From Burkholderiales bacterium (GTDB taxonomy: Bacteria > Pseudomonadota > Gammaproteobacteria > Burkholderiales > Burkholderiaceae_D), in the NCBI GenBank assembly GCA_016177875.1, contig JACOUL010000052.1, forward strand, positions 50,459 through 114,458: DNA of 64,000 bases, written 5' to 3'. Numbering within the stretch: position 1 is the first letter of the stretch; each line of letters begins with the position of its first letter. The translations under genes and the position numbers were made by a program. Shown in pieces: positions 12,191 through 20,703 of the stretch. The notes below the pieces were generated by a model. It was not told where the DNA came from, searched no databases, and was given only the letters and a program-made list of their open reading frames with translations.

Positions 12191-12218
12191 CGCGAAGCCT
12201 TTAAATGAAGGCCTCGCG
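12184..12218 (-). terminator. fnr terminator
   Basis: On the minus strand CGCGAGGCCTT pairs with AAGGCTTCGCG (one G-T wobble) over a six-base loop and is followed by seven T (12190-12184). It lies 20 bases past the fnr stop. Confidence 0.85.
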
Positions 12219-12237
12219 CAAAAGGGAGACGAAAAAA

Positions 12238-13083
12238 CTATGCGACGGCGGCGCCTACAAGCCAGAATGGCGCGCGCGAATCGGTTGAACGACGTTGCTC
12301 ATTGACGACCATGCGCCCGCCCCGCTCTTCCGGATCAAGGCCGCCGGCGAGAGATTCGAGACTCACGAAATCAAGAATTTCAAGATCGCGGTTGTGTACT
12401 TTGAGCCAGCCTTTTTTCTTCAGCTTAGACAAAGTCCGGCTAATGCTTTCAATGGTTAGCCCAAGGTGGTTGCCGATGTCTTCGCGCGACATCGGCAATT
12501 GCAAGAAGGAGATTAAGTTGCCACGATCTTCATAGCGAATCGCGATATCCACCAGGAAGGCCGCCACTCTTTGCTCGGCGTTCATGCTGCCTAGGAGCAG
12601 CATGGCGCCTTGCTCGCGTTCGATTTCGCGGCTCATTAAACGATAGAAATGACGAAGCAGAGAGGGAATTTCAACAAACAGTTTTTCGAATCGCGCAAAA
12701 GGAATTTCGCAGACTTCACTATTTTCCAGCGCAATGGCGTCGCAGCTATGCCGATCCGAGCCGATTGCATCCAGTCCCAACATTTCACCATTCATTTGAA
12801 AGCCGGTAATCTGCTGCATGCCGCCTTCGCTGATCCGGTCGGTTTTGAAATGGCCTTTGGAAACCACATACAAATTGGTGAATGGATCGCCCATGCGGAA
12901 GAGGTGGCCGCCGGCAGCAACGCGGCGACGCCGACAGACGACTTGCTCGACCATTTGCATTTGTGCGTCGCTCAACCCCGCAGGCATACACAATTTTTTC
13001 ATCGGGCATGACGAACATTGGTTTTGCGCAGCTGCCCCCGACGAGGGGAAGGGAGAAACGTTTTGGGCGGTAGTCATCATCAT
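12238..13083 (-). CDS. fnr: FNR-type oxygen-sensing transcriptional regulator
   Basis: 281 residues from ATG 13083, preferred because GGAAG sits five bases upstream; an ATG four codons earlier (13095) lacks a ribosome site. The N-terminal CSSCPMKKLC supplies Cys23, Cys26 and Cys32, and Cys114 (RHSCDAIALE) the fourth ligand, so a 4Fe-4S cluster like E. coli FNR is expected. A cyclic-nucleotide-fold domain is followed by a Crp-type helix-turn-helix whose recognition helix (TIESISRTLSKL) keeps the E-xx-SR residues of FNR, predicting TTGAT-N4-ATCAA sites. The C-terminus extends about 35 residues beyond the HTH. Probably switches genes under low oxygen; the adjacent two-component operon may feed into it. 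Confidence 0.94.
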   Translation of the reverse strand: MMMTTAQNVSPFPSSGAAAQNQCSSCPMKKLCMPAGLSDAQMQMVEQVVCRRRRVAAGGHLFRMGDPFTNLYVVSKGHFKTDRISEGGMQQITGFQMNGEMLGLDAIGSDRHSCDAIALENSEVCEIPFARFEKLFVEIPSLLRHFYRLMSREIEREQGAMLLLGSMNAEQRVAAFLVDIAIRYEDRGNLISFLQLPMSREDIGNHLGLTIESISRTLSKLKKKGWLKVHNRDLEILDFVSLESLAGGLDPEERGGRMVVNEQRRSTDSRAPFWLVGAAVA

Positions 13084-13193
13084 GTTCGCTTCCATTGTTT
13101 TGCAGCCGGTTAGTAAAATTTTGCCTCATGACGCCATGGAAAGAAGTATGGTCGATGCCTGCCGCATTCGTTATCGGGCATACCATTTTGTTG

Positions 13194-13241
13194 TTGTAGG
13201 GGAAATTGAGACAGTTTCTTGTAGGGGAACCACTACAAGAA
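13194..13241. promoter_or_regulatory. Direct and inverted TTGTAGGGG repeats upstream of fnr (candidate operator)
   Basis: TTGTAGGGGAA occurs at 13194-13204 and again at 13219-13229 (25-base offset). The second copy forms a dyad TTCTTGTAG (13216-13224) / CTACAAGAA (13233-13241). The region is 110-160 bases upstream of the fnr start and immediately past the stop of the NarL-type regulator, with no T tract, so an operator is likelier than a terminator. Confidence 0.45.
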
Positions 13242-13261
13242 TAAACGGCGCAATGGATGGT

Positions 13262-13900
13262 TCAGATTAGCCCGTTTTCCAAGGCGTAGCGGGTCAATTC
13301 GGCATTGCTGCCCATGCCCATTTTTTCGAGGATGCGGGCACGGTAGGTGGTGACGGTATTCGGACTTAAATGCAGAACTTCGGCGATCCTGACCAGGCTC
13401 TCGCCGGCAGCAATCAGTTTCAATACTTCCAATTCGCGGTTGGACAGCGATTCATGATTGGGCATGGCCGCGCCGCCGATCAACCCGGCCAGTTTTTCCA
13501 TTAAGGCTGGGCTGACATACTTGCCGCCGGCTGCTGCCTTGCGTACCGCTGCCACCAAGGTCGTGGTAGGAACATCCTTGGTGAGATAGCCGGACGCGCC
13601 GAGCTTCAAAGCGCGTACGGCATATATTTCTTCAGAATAAGTGGACAACATCAGTACCGCAAGCTTGGGCTTTTCCGCTCGCAGCGATTTGAGCAACTCC
13701 AGACCGTTTTTTCCGGGCATGGTGATGTCCACGAGCGCGACATCGAATTCCTGCTCCCTGAGCCGGTGCATCGCCTCCTGGGCATTGCCGGCCTCTCCCG
13801 CAACGACCATGCCTTCTTCGGCACTCAACATCAAGCGCACGCCATTGCGCGCAATCGCGTGGTCATCCACCAACAAGATCCGAATCGAATTAGCCGGCAT
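13262..13900 (-). CDS. NarL/UvrY-type response regulator
   Basis: 212 residues. Receiver domain (1-120) with LLVDDHAIARNG, phosphoacceptor Asp in VALVDITMPGKNG, Thr/Ser in MLSTYS and Lys in YLTKD; C-terminal LuxR-type helix-turn-helix LSNRELEVLKLIAAGESLV (about 147-165). Last gene of a four-gene signalling operon; overlaps the kinase gene upstream by 11 bases. fnr follows after the candidate operator, so its promoter is a possible target (inference). Confidence 0.93.
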   Translation of the reverse strand: MPANSIRILLVDDHAIARNGVRLMLSAEEGMVVAGEAGNAQEAMHRLREQEFDVALVDITMPGKNGLELLKSLRAEKPKLAVLMLSTYSEEIYAVRALKLGASGYLTKDVPTTTLVAAVRKAAAGGKYVSPALMEKLAGLIGGAAMPNHESLSNRELEVLKLIAAGESLVRIAEVLHLSPNTVTTYRARILEKMGMGSNAELTRYALENGLI

Positions 13901-14999
13901 GCGCTTCCTCCAGCGGCAAACGTAGCGTTACGGTCGTGCCCTGCCCCGGCGCCCCGGATATTTTCAATTCGCCGCCGAAATAGCGAGTACGTTCGGCCAT
14001 GCCGAGTATTCCCCATGAATGACCGTTGACCAAGCGCTCCGGCTCGATACCTTTGCCATTGTCTTGAACGACTACCAGCAATTCGCCGCCGTTACGCTCG
14101 ACTTGCACCGTGACGCGAGAGGCATTCGCGTGGCGCACGACGTTGGTCAAGGCTTCCTGGACGATGCGAAACACCATGGTACTGGACTCGGGGTCTAATT
14201 CGGTGGCGGTGGCAAGCGGGTCGATCACGCATTCACAAGAAATACCGGAGCGTTTTTCAATTTGCCCGGTATACCATTCCAACGCAGCCCACACGCCGAG
14301 TTGATCCAACACGCTTGGACGAAGATCGGTGATGACCTTACGCACCGTCTCGATCGCATTGTTTGCCAAGTCCACTGCGTCGGATAACAAGGGGTCGGGA
14401 GGCGCTCCCGCGCGCGTTGCGCGGTCGATCACCACAGAAATGTACGCCTTGATGCCGGTCAGCAGTCCACCGAGCTCGTCGTGGATTTCTTGGGCGATAC
14501 GCTTGCGCTCTTGTTCCTTGACGCGCTCTTGGTGAGCCGCAAGCCGGCGCAATTCTTCATGCGAATGGCGCAAGGCTTCTTCGGCCCGCCGCTTGTCGTT
14601 GAACAGGCGTTGCTCGCGCATGATGCGATGTATAGCTGTCGGCAGCAATTCGAGATATTGGCGTTCGCTGTCCTTTCCGAGGTACTCGCGCGCGCCGCGG
14701 CGCATGGCTTCCGCGGCGACGGCAGCGCTATCGGCCCCTGTCAACAGAATCACCGGAGTTTGAATTTCGCCGGCGCCATCGGCCAGCTGCGTCAGAAATT
14801 CCAATCCGTTCAAATCGGGAAGATGATAATCAAGCAGGATGCAATCCGGTTTTTGCGCGCGCGCTATTTGCAACCCTTCTTGTCCGGTCTCCGCTTCCAA
14901 CAGCGTGAATGCGCTGCCGGAATCCTTGGCAAAAGCGCGCCGACAGGCGATGCGGTCCACCTGGTCGTCTTCAACGATAAGTACGGTAATTTTTGGCAT
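13890..14999 (-). CDS. Receiver domain fused to NarX-type (HisKA_3) histidine kinase
   Basis: 369 residues from ATG 14999; the frame opens 14 codons earlier, but that overlaps the upstream gene. N-terminal receiver (VLIVEDDQVD; phosphoacceptor in LLDYHLPDLNG), a coiled-coil linker, then KRIAQEIHDELGGLLTGIKA containing the phosphorylated His of the HisKA_3 family, and a HATPase_c domain (VLDQLGVWAALEW, DNGKGIEPERL, GILGMAERTRYFGG). No membrane segment: a soluble relay kinase expected to receive phosphate from the PAS kinase system and pass it to the NarL-type regulator it overlaps. Confidence 0.93.
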   Translation of the reverse strand: MPKITVLIVEDDQVDRIACRRAFAKDSGSAFTLLEAETGQEGLQIARAQKPDCILLDYHLPDLNGLEFLTQLADGAGEIQTPVILLTGADSAAVAAEAMRRGAREYLGKDSERQYLELLPTAIHRIMREQRLFNDKRRAEEALRHSHEELRRLAAHQERVKEQERKRIAQEIHDELGGLLTGIKAYISVVIDRATRAGAPPDPLLSDAVDLANNAIETVRKVITDLRPSVLDQLGVWAALEWYTGQIEKRSGISCECVIDPLATATELDPESSTMVFRIVQEALTNVVRHANASRVTVQVERNGGELLVVVQDNGKGIEPERLVNGHSWGILGMAERTRYFGGELKISGAPGQGTTVTLRLPLEEAHAG

Positions 15000-15016
15000 C
15001 GAGGCGATTCTTGCGT

Positions 15017-15430
15017 CTAGGGCTGTTCGCTGATGGTCCAATACAAATCGATGGAACGCATCATATTGACGAACTGATGGTAATCCACCGGTTTAGCCAT
15101 ATAGCCAGCCACCCCAAGATTGAAGCTGCTGACCTTGTCTTGCTGTTCTTCGGAAGTGGTCAGCACCACCACAGGATAGCGCTTCAGCTTATCGTCGCTC
15201 TTAACGACCTGAAGGAATTCAATGCCATTCATGACCGGCATATTTAAGTCGAGCAGGATCAGGCATGGCTTCTCGTTGGCAGGATCACGCAGCCAGGTAA
15301 GCGCTTGTTCCCCATTCTCGCGGTTGACGACCGGATTAGAGACGTGAATTTCCTTCAACGCACGTTTGATGGTCATGATATCGACCTGGTCGTCTTCAAC
15401 CACCAGGATCGGCTTCGTAATTTCTTTCAT
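15017..15430 (-). CDS. Single-domain response regulator (CheY/Rcp1-like)
   Basis: 137 residues, receiver domain only: VVEDDQVDIMTIKRAL, phosphoacceptor Asp in ILLDLNMPVMNG, Thr in VVLTTSEE, Lys in YMAKPVD. The longer alpha4-beta5 region and absence of output domain resemble Rcp1-type regulators paired with PAS/phytochrome kinases. ATGA overlap with the upstream PAS kinase gene (15427-15430) shows translational coupling. Likely shuttles phosphate between the two kinases of the operon. Confidence 0.93.
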   Translation of the reverse strand: MKEITKPILVVEDDQVDIMTIKRALKEIHVSNPVVNRENGEQALTWLRDPANEKPCLILLDLNMPVMNGIEFLQVVKSDDKLKRYPVVVLTTSEEQQDKVSSFNLGVAGYMAKPVDYHQFVNMMRSIDLYWTISEQP

Positions 15431-16959
15431 GATGTCTTAGTCCTATGAACATTTCCTGCCTTGGGCAGGGTAAACCAGAAAGTCGTCCCCTGCACCACTG
15501 TGGATTCTACCCAAATATTGCCGCGATACATTTCTACGATTTTCTTGACTAAAGCAAGGCCGACGCCTGTACTTTCAACTTTATCGCGCGGCGCCAAGGT
15601 TTGGAACAGCTGGAAAATTCTTTCGAAATGACGCTGTTCGATACCCGGTCCATTATCGGCAACGGCAAACCGCCATTGGTGTGCGTCGTCGATACAGCGG
15701 ATGCGCACTTCGCCTTCCGGCTTATCCATATATTTAATGGCATTGGATATCAAATTTTGGAATAGCTGCTGAATGCGCGTAGGTTCAGCCACAATAGAAG
15801 GCAGACGATTTTCGACTGTAACGTTGATATGCGGCGGAGGCGCCAGTAAATCAATCACGTCGGCAACAAGCCGATTCAAATCGATGGCCACCAGCGCTTC
15901 CTTGACGCGTCCCACGCGCGAATATTGCAGAATGCCGTCGATCAACCCATCCATGCGACGCACGCGGCTGATCAGCAGGCGCATATGTTCCTTGCCCTCT
16001 TCGTCGAACTTGTCGGCGTAGTCGGTAGATAGCCAGTTCGCCAAAGATCCGATTGCACGCAGCGGCGCCTTGAGATCATGCGAAACCACGTAGGCAAAAT
16101 TGGTCAACTCTTCATTCGCGCTGCTGATTTCCTGCAGCAGAGCCTTGTGCTTTTCCTCGGCCGCCTTTCGTTCGCTGATATCGCGCACCACGCCGGTAAA
16201 CATACGACGATCACCGACACGCATTTCCGCCACGGCCAGCTCAATCGGGATAACCGTGCCGTCCTTGCGCAGCGCCGAAACTTCGCGGCCGATGCCGATG
16301 ATTTTTCGCTCTCCGGTGCTGTGGTAGTTTTCAAGATAGCCGTCGTGCTCCTCGCGAAAAGGCGAAGGCATCAGCATCGACACATTCCGGCCGACCACCT
16401 CGGACGCCATATAGCCGAACAATCTTTCCGCCGCCGGATTGAAGCGATCGACCGTGCCGCGCTCGTCAATGGTGATGATGGCATCGACTGCCGTCTCGAA
16501 GATCGCGCGCATGCGTGCTTCGCTGTCTTGCACTGCCGCTTCGGCAGCTTTCCGGCGCGTGATGTCGTGAATGGTCGCCATCACCAGCTGCTGTCCATTT
16601 GCCGTTTGCAAGGGCGATAGACTTATCTCAACCGCAAATTCTTTGCCGTCGCGATGCCGGCCAAACAATTCCATGCCTATGCCCATGGGGCGCGCATGCG
16701 GATGATCGAAATAGTCAGTGCGCTGGGCACCGTGTAGGTGCCTGAAACGCGAGGGGATCAAAGTCTCGATCGTTTGACCGACCAACGCCTTCGGCTCGTA
16801 GCCGAACATTCGCTCGGCGGAGGGATTAAGGAGAACGATCTTGCCGACACTGTCGACAATAATCATTGCGTCGGTAGCGGACGTCAGGAGCCATTCAAGG
16901 CTTTGGCCTTCAATTAGGGGTTGATTCATGGAGCCATTCTCGTGAGAAGGCTCCATCAT
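15427..16959 (-). CDS. PAS-PAS sensor histidine kinase (FixL-like layout, soluble)
   Basis: About 510 residues. Two PAS domains (about 20-140 and 145-265) with repeated MFGYEPKALVGQ and LFGYMASEVVGR motifs, then HisKA with VVSHDLKAPLRAIGSL and HATPase_c (LISNAIKYMD, DNGPGIEQRHF, GVGLALVKKIVE). No transmembrane helix. The second PAS lacks an obvious FixL haem histidine pattern I can assert. First gene of the operon down to the NarL regulator. The start is uncertain: ATGs at 16959, 16956 and 16929 are in frame and the latter two lie in or at a hairpin. Confidence 0.93.
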   Translation of the reverse strand: MMEPSHENGSMNQPLIEGQSLEWLLTSATDAMIIVDSVGKIVLLNPSAERMFGYEPKALVGQTIETLIPSRFRHLHGAQRTDYFDHPHARPMGIGMELFGRHRDGKEFAVEISLSPLQTANGQQLVMATIHDITRRKAAEAAVQDSEARMRAIFETAVDAIITIDERGTVDRFNPAAERLFGYMASEVVGRNVSMLMPSPFREEHDGYLENYHSTGERKIIGIGREVSALRKDGTVIPIELAVAEMRVGDRRMFTGVVRDISERKAAEEKHKALLQEISSANEELTNFAYVVSHDLKAPLRAIGSLANWLSTDYADKFDEEGKEHMRLLISRVRRMDGLIDGILQYSRVGRVKEALVAIDLNRLVADVIDLLAPPPHINVTVENRLPSIVAEPTRIQQLFQNLISNAIKYMDKPEGEVRIRCIDDAHQWRFAVADNGPGIEQRHFERIFQLFQTLAPRDKVESTGVGLALVKKIVEMYRGNIWVESTVVQGTTFWFTLPKAGNVHRTKTS

Positions 16960-16976
16960 AAGATAAGAGAAGGCTC
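16928..16976 (-). promoter_or_regulatory. Hairpin over the start codons of the PAS kinase with competing repeat
   Basis: In the minus-strand mRNA AUGGAGCC-UUCUC pairs with GAGAA-U-GGCUCCAU (16956-16928; 13 bp, one bulge, two-base loop), covering the second candidate start codon and two bases of the third. Just upstream, GAGCCTTCTC occurs again (16976-16967), so an alternative pairing is possible. Confidence 0.45.
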
Positions 16977-17018
16977 TTGGTAAGGCACGCCCGGGCTTGC
17001 ATGCGCTGATGTCGAAAT

Positions 17019-17038
17019 GGGAAGCCGATTGGCTTCCC
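17019..17038 (-). terminator. Hairpin downstream of wrbA (weak terminator)
   Basis: GGGAAGCC / GGCTTCCC, 8-bp perfect stem with a four-base loop, about 30 bases past the wrbA stop. Only ATTTCG follows on the minus strand, so termination would be weak or Rho-assisted. Confidence 0.5.
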
Positions 17039-17067
17039 GATAATTTCCATATTGCAATAGACGTAAA

Positions 17068-17688
17068 TTAACGCGGCGCCATGCGTTGTGCCAACTCCGC
17101 AACATGCTGTCCTTGATAGCGGGCGATGGCAAGTTCATTTTCACTCGGCATACGCGAACCGTCGCCGGCACTGATGGTTGATGCGCCGTATGGCGTGCCG
17201 CCCGTGACTTCATCCATGGACAGCAATCTTTTTTCGGCATACGGTACGCCGACAATCACCATCCCTAAATGCAGCAAAGTGCTATGAAAACTGACGAGAG
17301 TTGTTTCTTGCCCGCCGTGCTGGGATGCCGTACTGGTAAATGCGCTGCCGATTTTGCCGACCAGCGAGCCTTTCATCCACAGACCACCGGTTTGATCCAG
17401 GAAATTGCGCATTTGCGCGCACATATTGCCGTAGCGCGTAGGCGTGCCGAAAATGATGGCGTCCGCATCGACTAATTGATCCACCTTGGCCACGGGAATA
17501 TCGGCGAATGCCTCGCGCGCCTTCTTGGCGCCTGAACTCTCAAGAATATGATCCGGAACCAACTCGGGCACCTGGAACAGCGAGACTTCCGCACCCGCCA
17601 CCTTCTTTGCGCCTTGTGCTACTGCTTCGGCCATCTGATGGATATGACCGTACATACTGTAGAAAACAATTTGGATACGCGTTGCCAT
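17068..17688 (-). CDS. wrbA: NAD(P)H:quinone oxidoreductase WrbA
   Basis: 206 residues from ATG 17688, preceded by AGGAGG four bases away; the frame is open six codons earlier but that covers the ribosome site. Flavodoxin-like fold: [16 protein letters not shown] binds the FMN phosphate, [21 protein letters not shown] and [13 protein letters not shown] are WrbA-type insert motifs. A tetrameric flavoprotein performing two-electron reduction of quinones, limiting oxidative stress. Monocistronic, divergent from the GGDEF gene. Confidence 0.96.
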   Translation of the reverse strand: MATRIQIVFYSMYGHIHQMAEAVAQGAKKVAGAEVSLFQVPELVPDHILESSGAKKAREAFADIPVAKVDQLVDADAIIFGTPTRYGNMCAQMRNFLDQTGGLWMKGSLVGKIGSAFTSTASQHGGQETTLVSFHSTLLHLGMVIVGVPYAEKRLLSMDEVTGGTPYGASTISAGDGSRMPSENELAIARYQGQHVAELAQRMAPR

Positions 17689-17853
17689 ATGACCTCCTGA
17701 ATACAAAATGCCTATAGCTTCGGGTGGCCTGCGCCGGCAAATGTTCCGCTCTCATGCGCGATTTTTACGTACCGTGAATAGTCTTTGAACGAATGGGGGT
17801 ATAAGTTGCCCGACTTGGTTCCAGTAATTGCCCTCCTGCTATAAAATGGAGAC

Positions 17854-19548
17854 ATGCCGAATTCCAAGATCAGCTCGCCCGGAAACAACGAAATCCTGCT
17901 CGCCGGGCAACGCGTCTGCGACCTGCTCAATCAAGTCGCCGGCGTCGAAAGTCTGGACGCGATGCTCAACCTCTTGGGCACGCAGATTCATGAGCTGGGT
18001 GTGGCCGATGCGTACCTGATCAATCTCGTCGACGCCGGCGGCAAAAATCTCATTACTCAAAAGCTGCGCCTGACGCCGGAATTCCAAATGCTGGAGCAAA
18101 CCACGCTGGGTTACCGAAATTCCCTAAGCGACGGTTATCTCAACGCAAAAGTATTCAACCTACGCAGCATTCAACATGTCAATCATGAGAACGCGAGCGA
18201 CGCGGAGAAGCTCGTATTGAAATACTGGCGAGTAAATGAATTCGTCGGCGTCCCCATTCTGAATCCGGACAATCCTCAAGAAGCGCCTCTCGGCGTTGTC
18301 ATGCTGCTCAAGCAAGTGGGTAGCATTGCCAACGAAGCGCTAGAACCGCTGCAGAAGGTGCTGGCCCTGCTGTTCAAAAGTCTGCATAACTGGATGCGTT
18401 TTGCGCAGCTGGAAAAAATGCACGACAAGGCGCAAGCTGCCGTCGCGGAAAATGCCCGTCTGCTGGAGTTTCTCGACGAGATGAGCAGCCTGACTTCCAT
18501 CGACAAAGTTTATGACTTGTTTGCGGCGGAACTGTTCCGGCAGCTGCCATTCGAACTTGCGTCGTTCGCCCTGCAGGAAAACGATATGCTGGCGATCAAG
18601 AAAGTGATCGCAGCCGATCCACGCTACGCCGGGCTCACCCATGAATTGCGCGCTTATCTCGACCATCATCCGGCCCCGCTCGATCCTTCTTACAGCGGCG
18701 GCGTATATGTGTTGCTCAAAGATGAATCCGTGCTGTTTCCGGATGTGCAAACAATCAAGCACCTGCCGGTCTCGCCGCACGACGCAAAAAGCATCGCGAT
18801 CTTGAGAACGCCGCGCACGCTCTTCATTGCGCCCATCCGTTATCAAAAGAGGCCGATCGGCGTGCTGGCACTGTATTCCCTCGCCAAGCCGATCTCCCTG
18901 TCGGAAGCCGACCGGCGATTGCTGGAACAGCTTTCATCCTTCCTTGGCACGGCCATCGCCAACAGCAAGACCTACGCGATCAGCCAAGCGCAGAATGTCG
19001 AGATCGGTCACCTGAATATGATGTTGCAGGAAAAGGTCAAGCAATTGGCCGAACAGGCATCGACCGACCGCTTGACGGGTTTATTTAATTTCCGCTCGTT
19101 CGAACAGGAACTGGGTAAGCGCGTTAAAGAGTGTCAGCGCTTTTCGGAAAAAAAGGAGCTGTCGCTTGCCCTTGTCGACATTGACCGCTTCAAGCAATTC
19201 AACGACAGCTACGGCCACGCTGCCGGCAATGATATTTTGGCAGGCGTTGCGCAGGAGATTCGCACGCAGATCCGCGAAACCGACATCGCCTTCCGCTACG
19301 GCGGCGAGGAATTCGTCGTGATACTGCCTAAGTGCGACATCGACGGCGCGATGCTATTGGCCGAGCGCATTCGCACGGCAGTCGAAGCGCGCGTGTTCGA
19401 TACTTCCGCCGGATCAAAATCGGTTACCGTCAGCGTCGGCTGCACCATGGTGCTTCCCAACGATACCCAACAAAGTTTCTTCAACCGCGCCGACGAGGCG
19501 CTGTACAAAGCGAAAAACACCGGGCGCAATCGCGTGTGCACCGGCTAA
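17854..19548 (+). CDS. GAF-GAF-GGDEF diguanylate cyclase
   Basis: 564 residues, no membrane segments. Two GAF-like domains (about 15-170 and 200-365), a coiled coil with YAISQAQNVEIGHLNMML, and a GGDEF domain with TDRLTGLFNFRSF, DIDRFKQFND and active-site GGEEF at about 482-486. RETD five residues before the site is an intact inhibitory I-site, so the enzyme is probably active and product-inhibited, making c-di-GMP from two GTP. TATAAA 16 bases before the ATG, with GGAG as ribosome site, marks the 5' end. Convergent with the MetX-like gene. Confidence 0.94.
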   Translation: MPNSKISSPGNNEILLAGQRVCDLLNQVAGVESLDAMLNLLGTQIHELGVADAYLINLVDAGGKNLITQKLRLTPEFQMLEQTTLGYRNSLSDGYLNAKVFNLRSIQHVNHENASDAEKLVLKYWRVNEFVGVPILNPDNPQEAPLGVVMLLKQVGSIANEALEPLQKVLALLFKSLHNWMRFAQLEKMHDKAQAAVAENARLLEFLDEMSSLTSIDKVYDLFAAELFRQLPFELASFALQENDMLAIKKVIAADPRYAGLTHELRAYLDHHPAPLDPSYSGGVYVLLKDESVLFPDVQTIKHLPVSPHDAKSIAILRTPRTLFIAPIRYQKRPIGVLALYSLAKPISLSEADRRLLEQLSSFLGTAIANSKTYAISQAQNVEIGHLNMMLQEKVKQLAEQASTDRLTGLFNFRSFEQELGKRVKECQRFSEKKELSLALVDIDRFKQFNDSYGHAAGNDILAGVAQEIRTQIRETDIAFRYGGEEFVVILPKCDIDGAMLLAERIRTAVEARVFDTSAGSKSVTVSVGCTMVLPNDTQQSFFNRADEALYKAKNTGRNRVCTG

Positions 19549-19558
19549 TGTTTCGCAC

Positions 19559-20689
19559 CTAAGAATTCAAGAACCTCCGAATCGCTTCGCCCTCTTTCGC
19601 TACTTCCGTCACGCCGCCGATATGTCCTGCGGCAGAATCCAATTCGCGGAATTCAGCCCGTGTGCCGTTGGCCAGCAGTTTCTCCACTTGCATGCGTGCG
19701 TCGGCAATCGGAAACAACAAGTCTGACCAAGCCTGAATCACCAGCACATCGGCGCGGATATTTTTCAACTCGGCGTCGACTGAACTGCCGGGCGTGCCGG
19801 CAATGAAGAGCTGGTTGGCGCGCGTCATATACAGCATGTTGTTGGCATCGGTCGTGCAAGTGGCGCGCGCCAGCCCCACGGCGCGAAAAGATTGATTGAC
19901 GAGAAAGTCATTCTCCTGCGAATGCAGCGGATTATTTTCCGCCACTGCCCATTGATGCTGGTAAGTCGCGGCTATCGCTTGCGGATGCCAAGCATCGATC
20001 AATACATTGCAAAATGCCTGCGTCAGCCCTTCGATCGGCTCCGACCCGCCGTAGTAATCCCCCTGCTTCCAGTTCGGATCGAGACGGATCGGCGCGACCC
20101 ATTTATCCAAATTACACAGCGCAAACGGCCGCTGCGCCGGGCTGCCGTTTATCGCCACGACACGTTTGACCAGCTCCGGATACGCGGCTGCCCACTCATA
20201 GGACTGCAAAGCGCCCATGGAAACGCCGACGCACGCGTGAATTTGTTGAATGCCGAGCGAATCTATCAGCGCCTTTTGTACACGAACGAAGTCGCGTATC
20301 GTCACGACCGGAAACTGCATGCCGTAGGGCTTGCCGGTATCCGCGTCAATCGACGCCGGGCCGGTGGTGACGGTGATGCCATCCTTGGAATTCATATTAA
20401 CCAAGGAGTCGACACTCATCACAAAGAAGCGATCGGTGTCGAGCGGCTTGCCGGGGCCGATAATACTATCCCAGTAACCCGGCAGCGGATCGCTATCTTT
20501 ATACCGGCCCGCCGCATGCGAATTGGAAGAGTAATGATGCGGCACCAAGATGACGTTGTCGCGTGCGTCATTCAATTGCCCGTAGCTTTCCCAGCCGATC
20601 TTCACATCCTTGATCGTCCTGCCGTTCACCGCGGTATGGCTGGGCAAGGAAAATATCCGTTTTTCGACGAGTCCTTCATAGCGCTGCAT
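19559..20689 (-). CDS. MetX-like alpha/beta hydrolase (homoserine O-acetyltransferase family)
   Basis: 376 residues with the MetX-family fold: nucleophile Ser in GVSMGALQSYEWA, catalytic Asp in WSDLLFP, His in SAAGHIGG near the end, and oxyanion region VPHHYSSNSHAAG. True MetX usually has GGSMGGMQ at the nucleophile; this divergence and the location at the end of a binding-protein/dehydrogenase cluster suggest an ester, lactone or thioester hydrolase rather than methionine biosynthesis (inference). AGAGGAG precedes ATG 20689; it starts 14 bases after the binding-protein gene. Confidence 0.85.
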   Translation of the reverse strand: MQRYEGLVEKRIFSLPSHTAVNGRTIKDVKIGWESYGQLNDARDNVILVPHHYSSNSHAAGRYKDSDPLPGYWDSIIGPGKPLDTDRFFVMSVDSLVNMNSKDGITVTTGPASIDADTGKPYGMQFPVVTIRDFVRVQKALIDSLGIQQIHACVGVSMGALQSYEWAAAYPELVKRVVAINGSPAQRPFALCNLDKWVAPIRLDPNWKQGDYYGGSEPIEGLTQAFCNVLIDAWHPQAIAATYQHQWAVAENNPLHSQENDFLVNQSFRAVGLARATCTTDANNMLYMTRANQLFIAGTPGSSVDAELKNIRADVLVIQAWSDLLFPIADARMQVEKLLANGTRAEFRELDSAAGHIGGVTEVAKEGEAIRRFLNS

Positions 20690-20703
20690 ATTCGCTACTC
20701 CTC

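Noticed and set aside
17800..17853. Sigma-54 promoter before the GGDEF gene
   Set aside because: TTGG and TTGC are present but GG and GC are 11 bases apart rather than 10, and the consensus centre is missing.
19559..20689. Genuine metX of methionine biosynthesis
   Set aside because: The nucleophile motif differs (GVSMGALQ), and the gene sits at the end of a catabolic cluster without metW; kept as MetX-like hydrolase.
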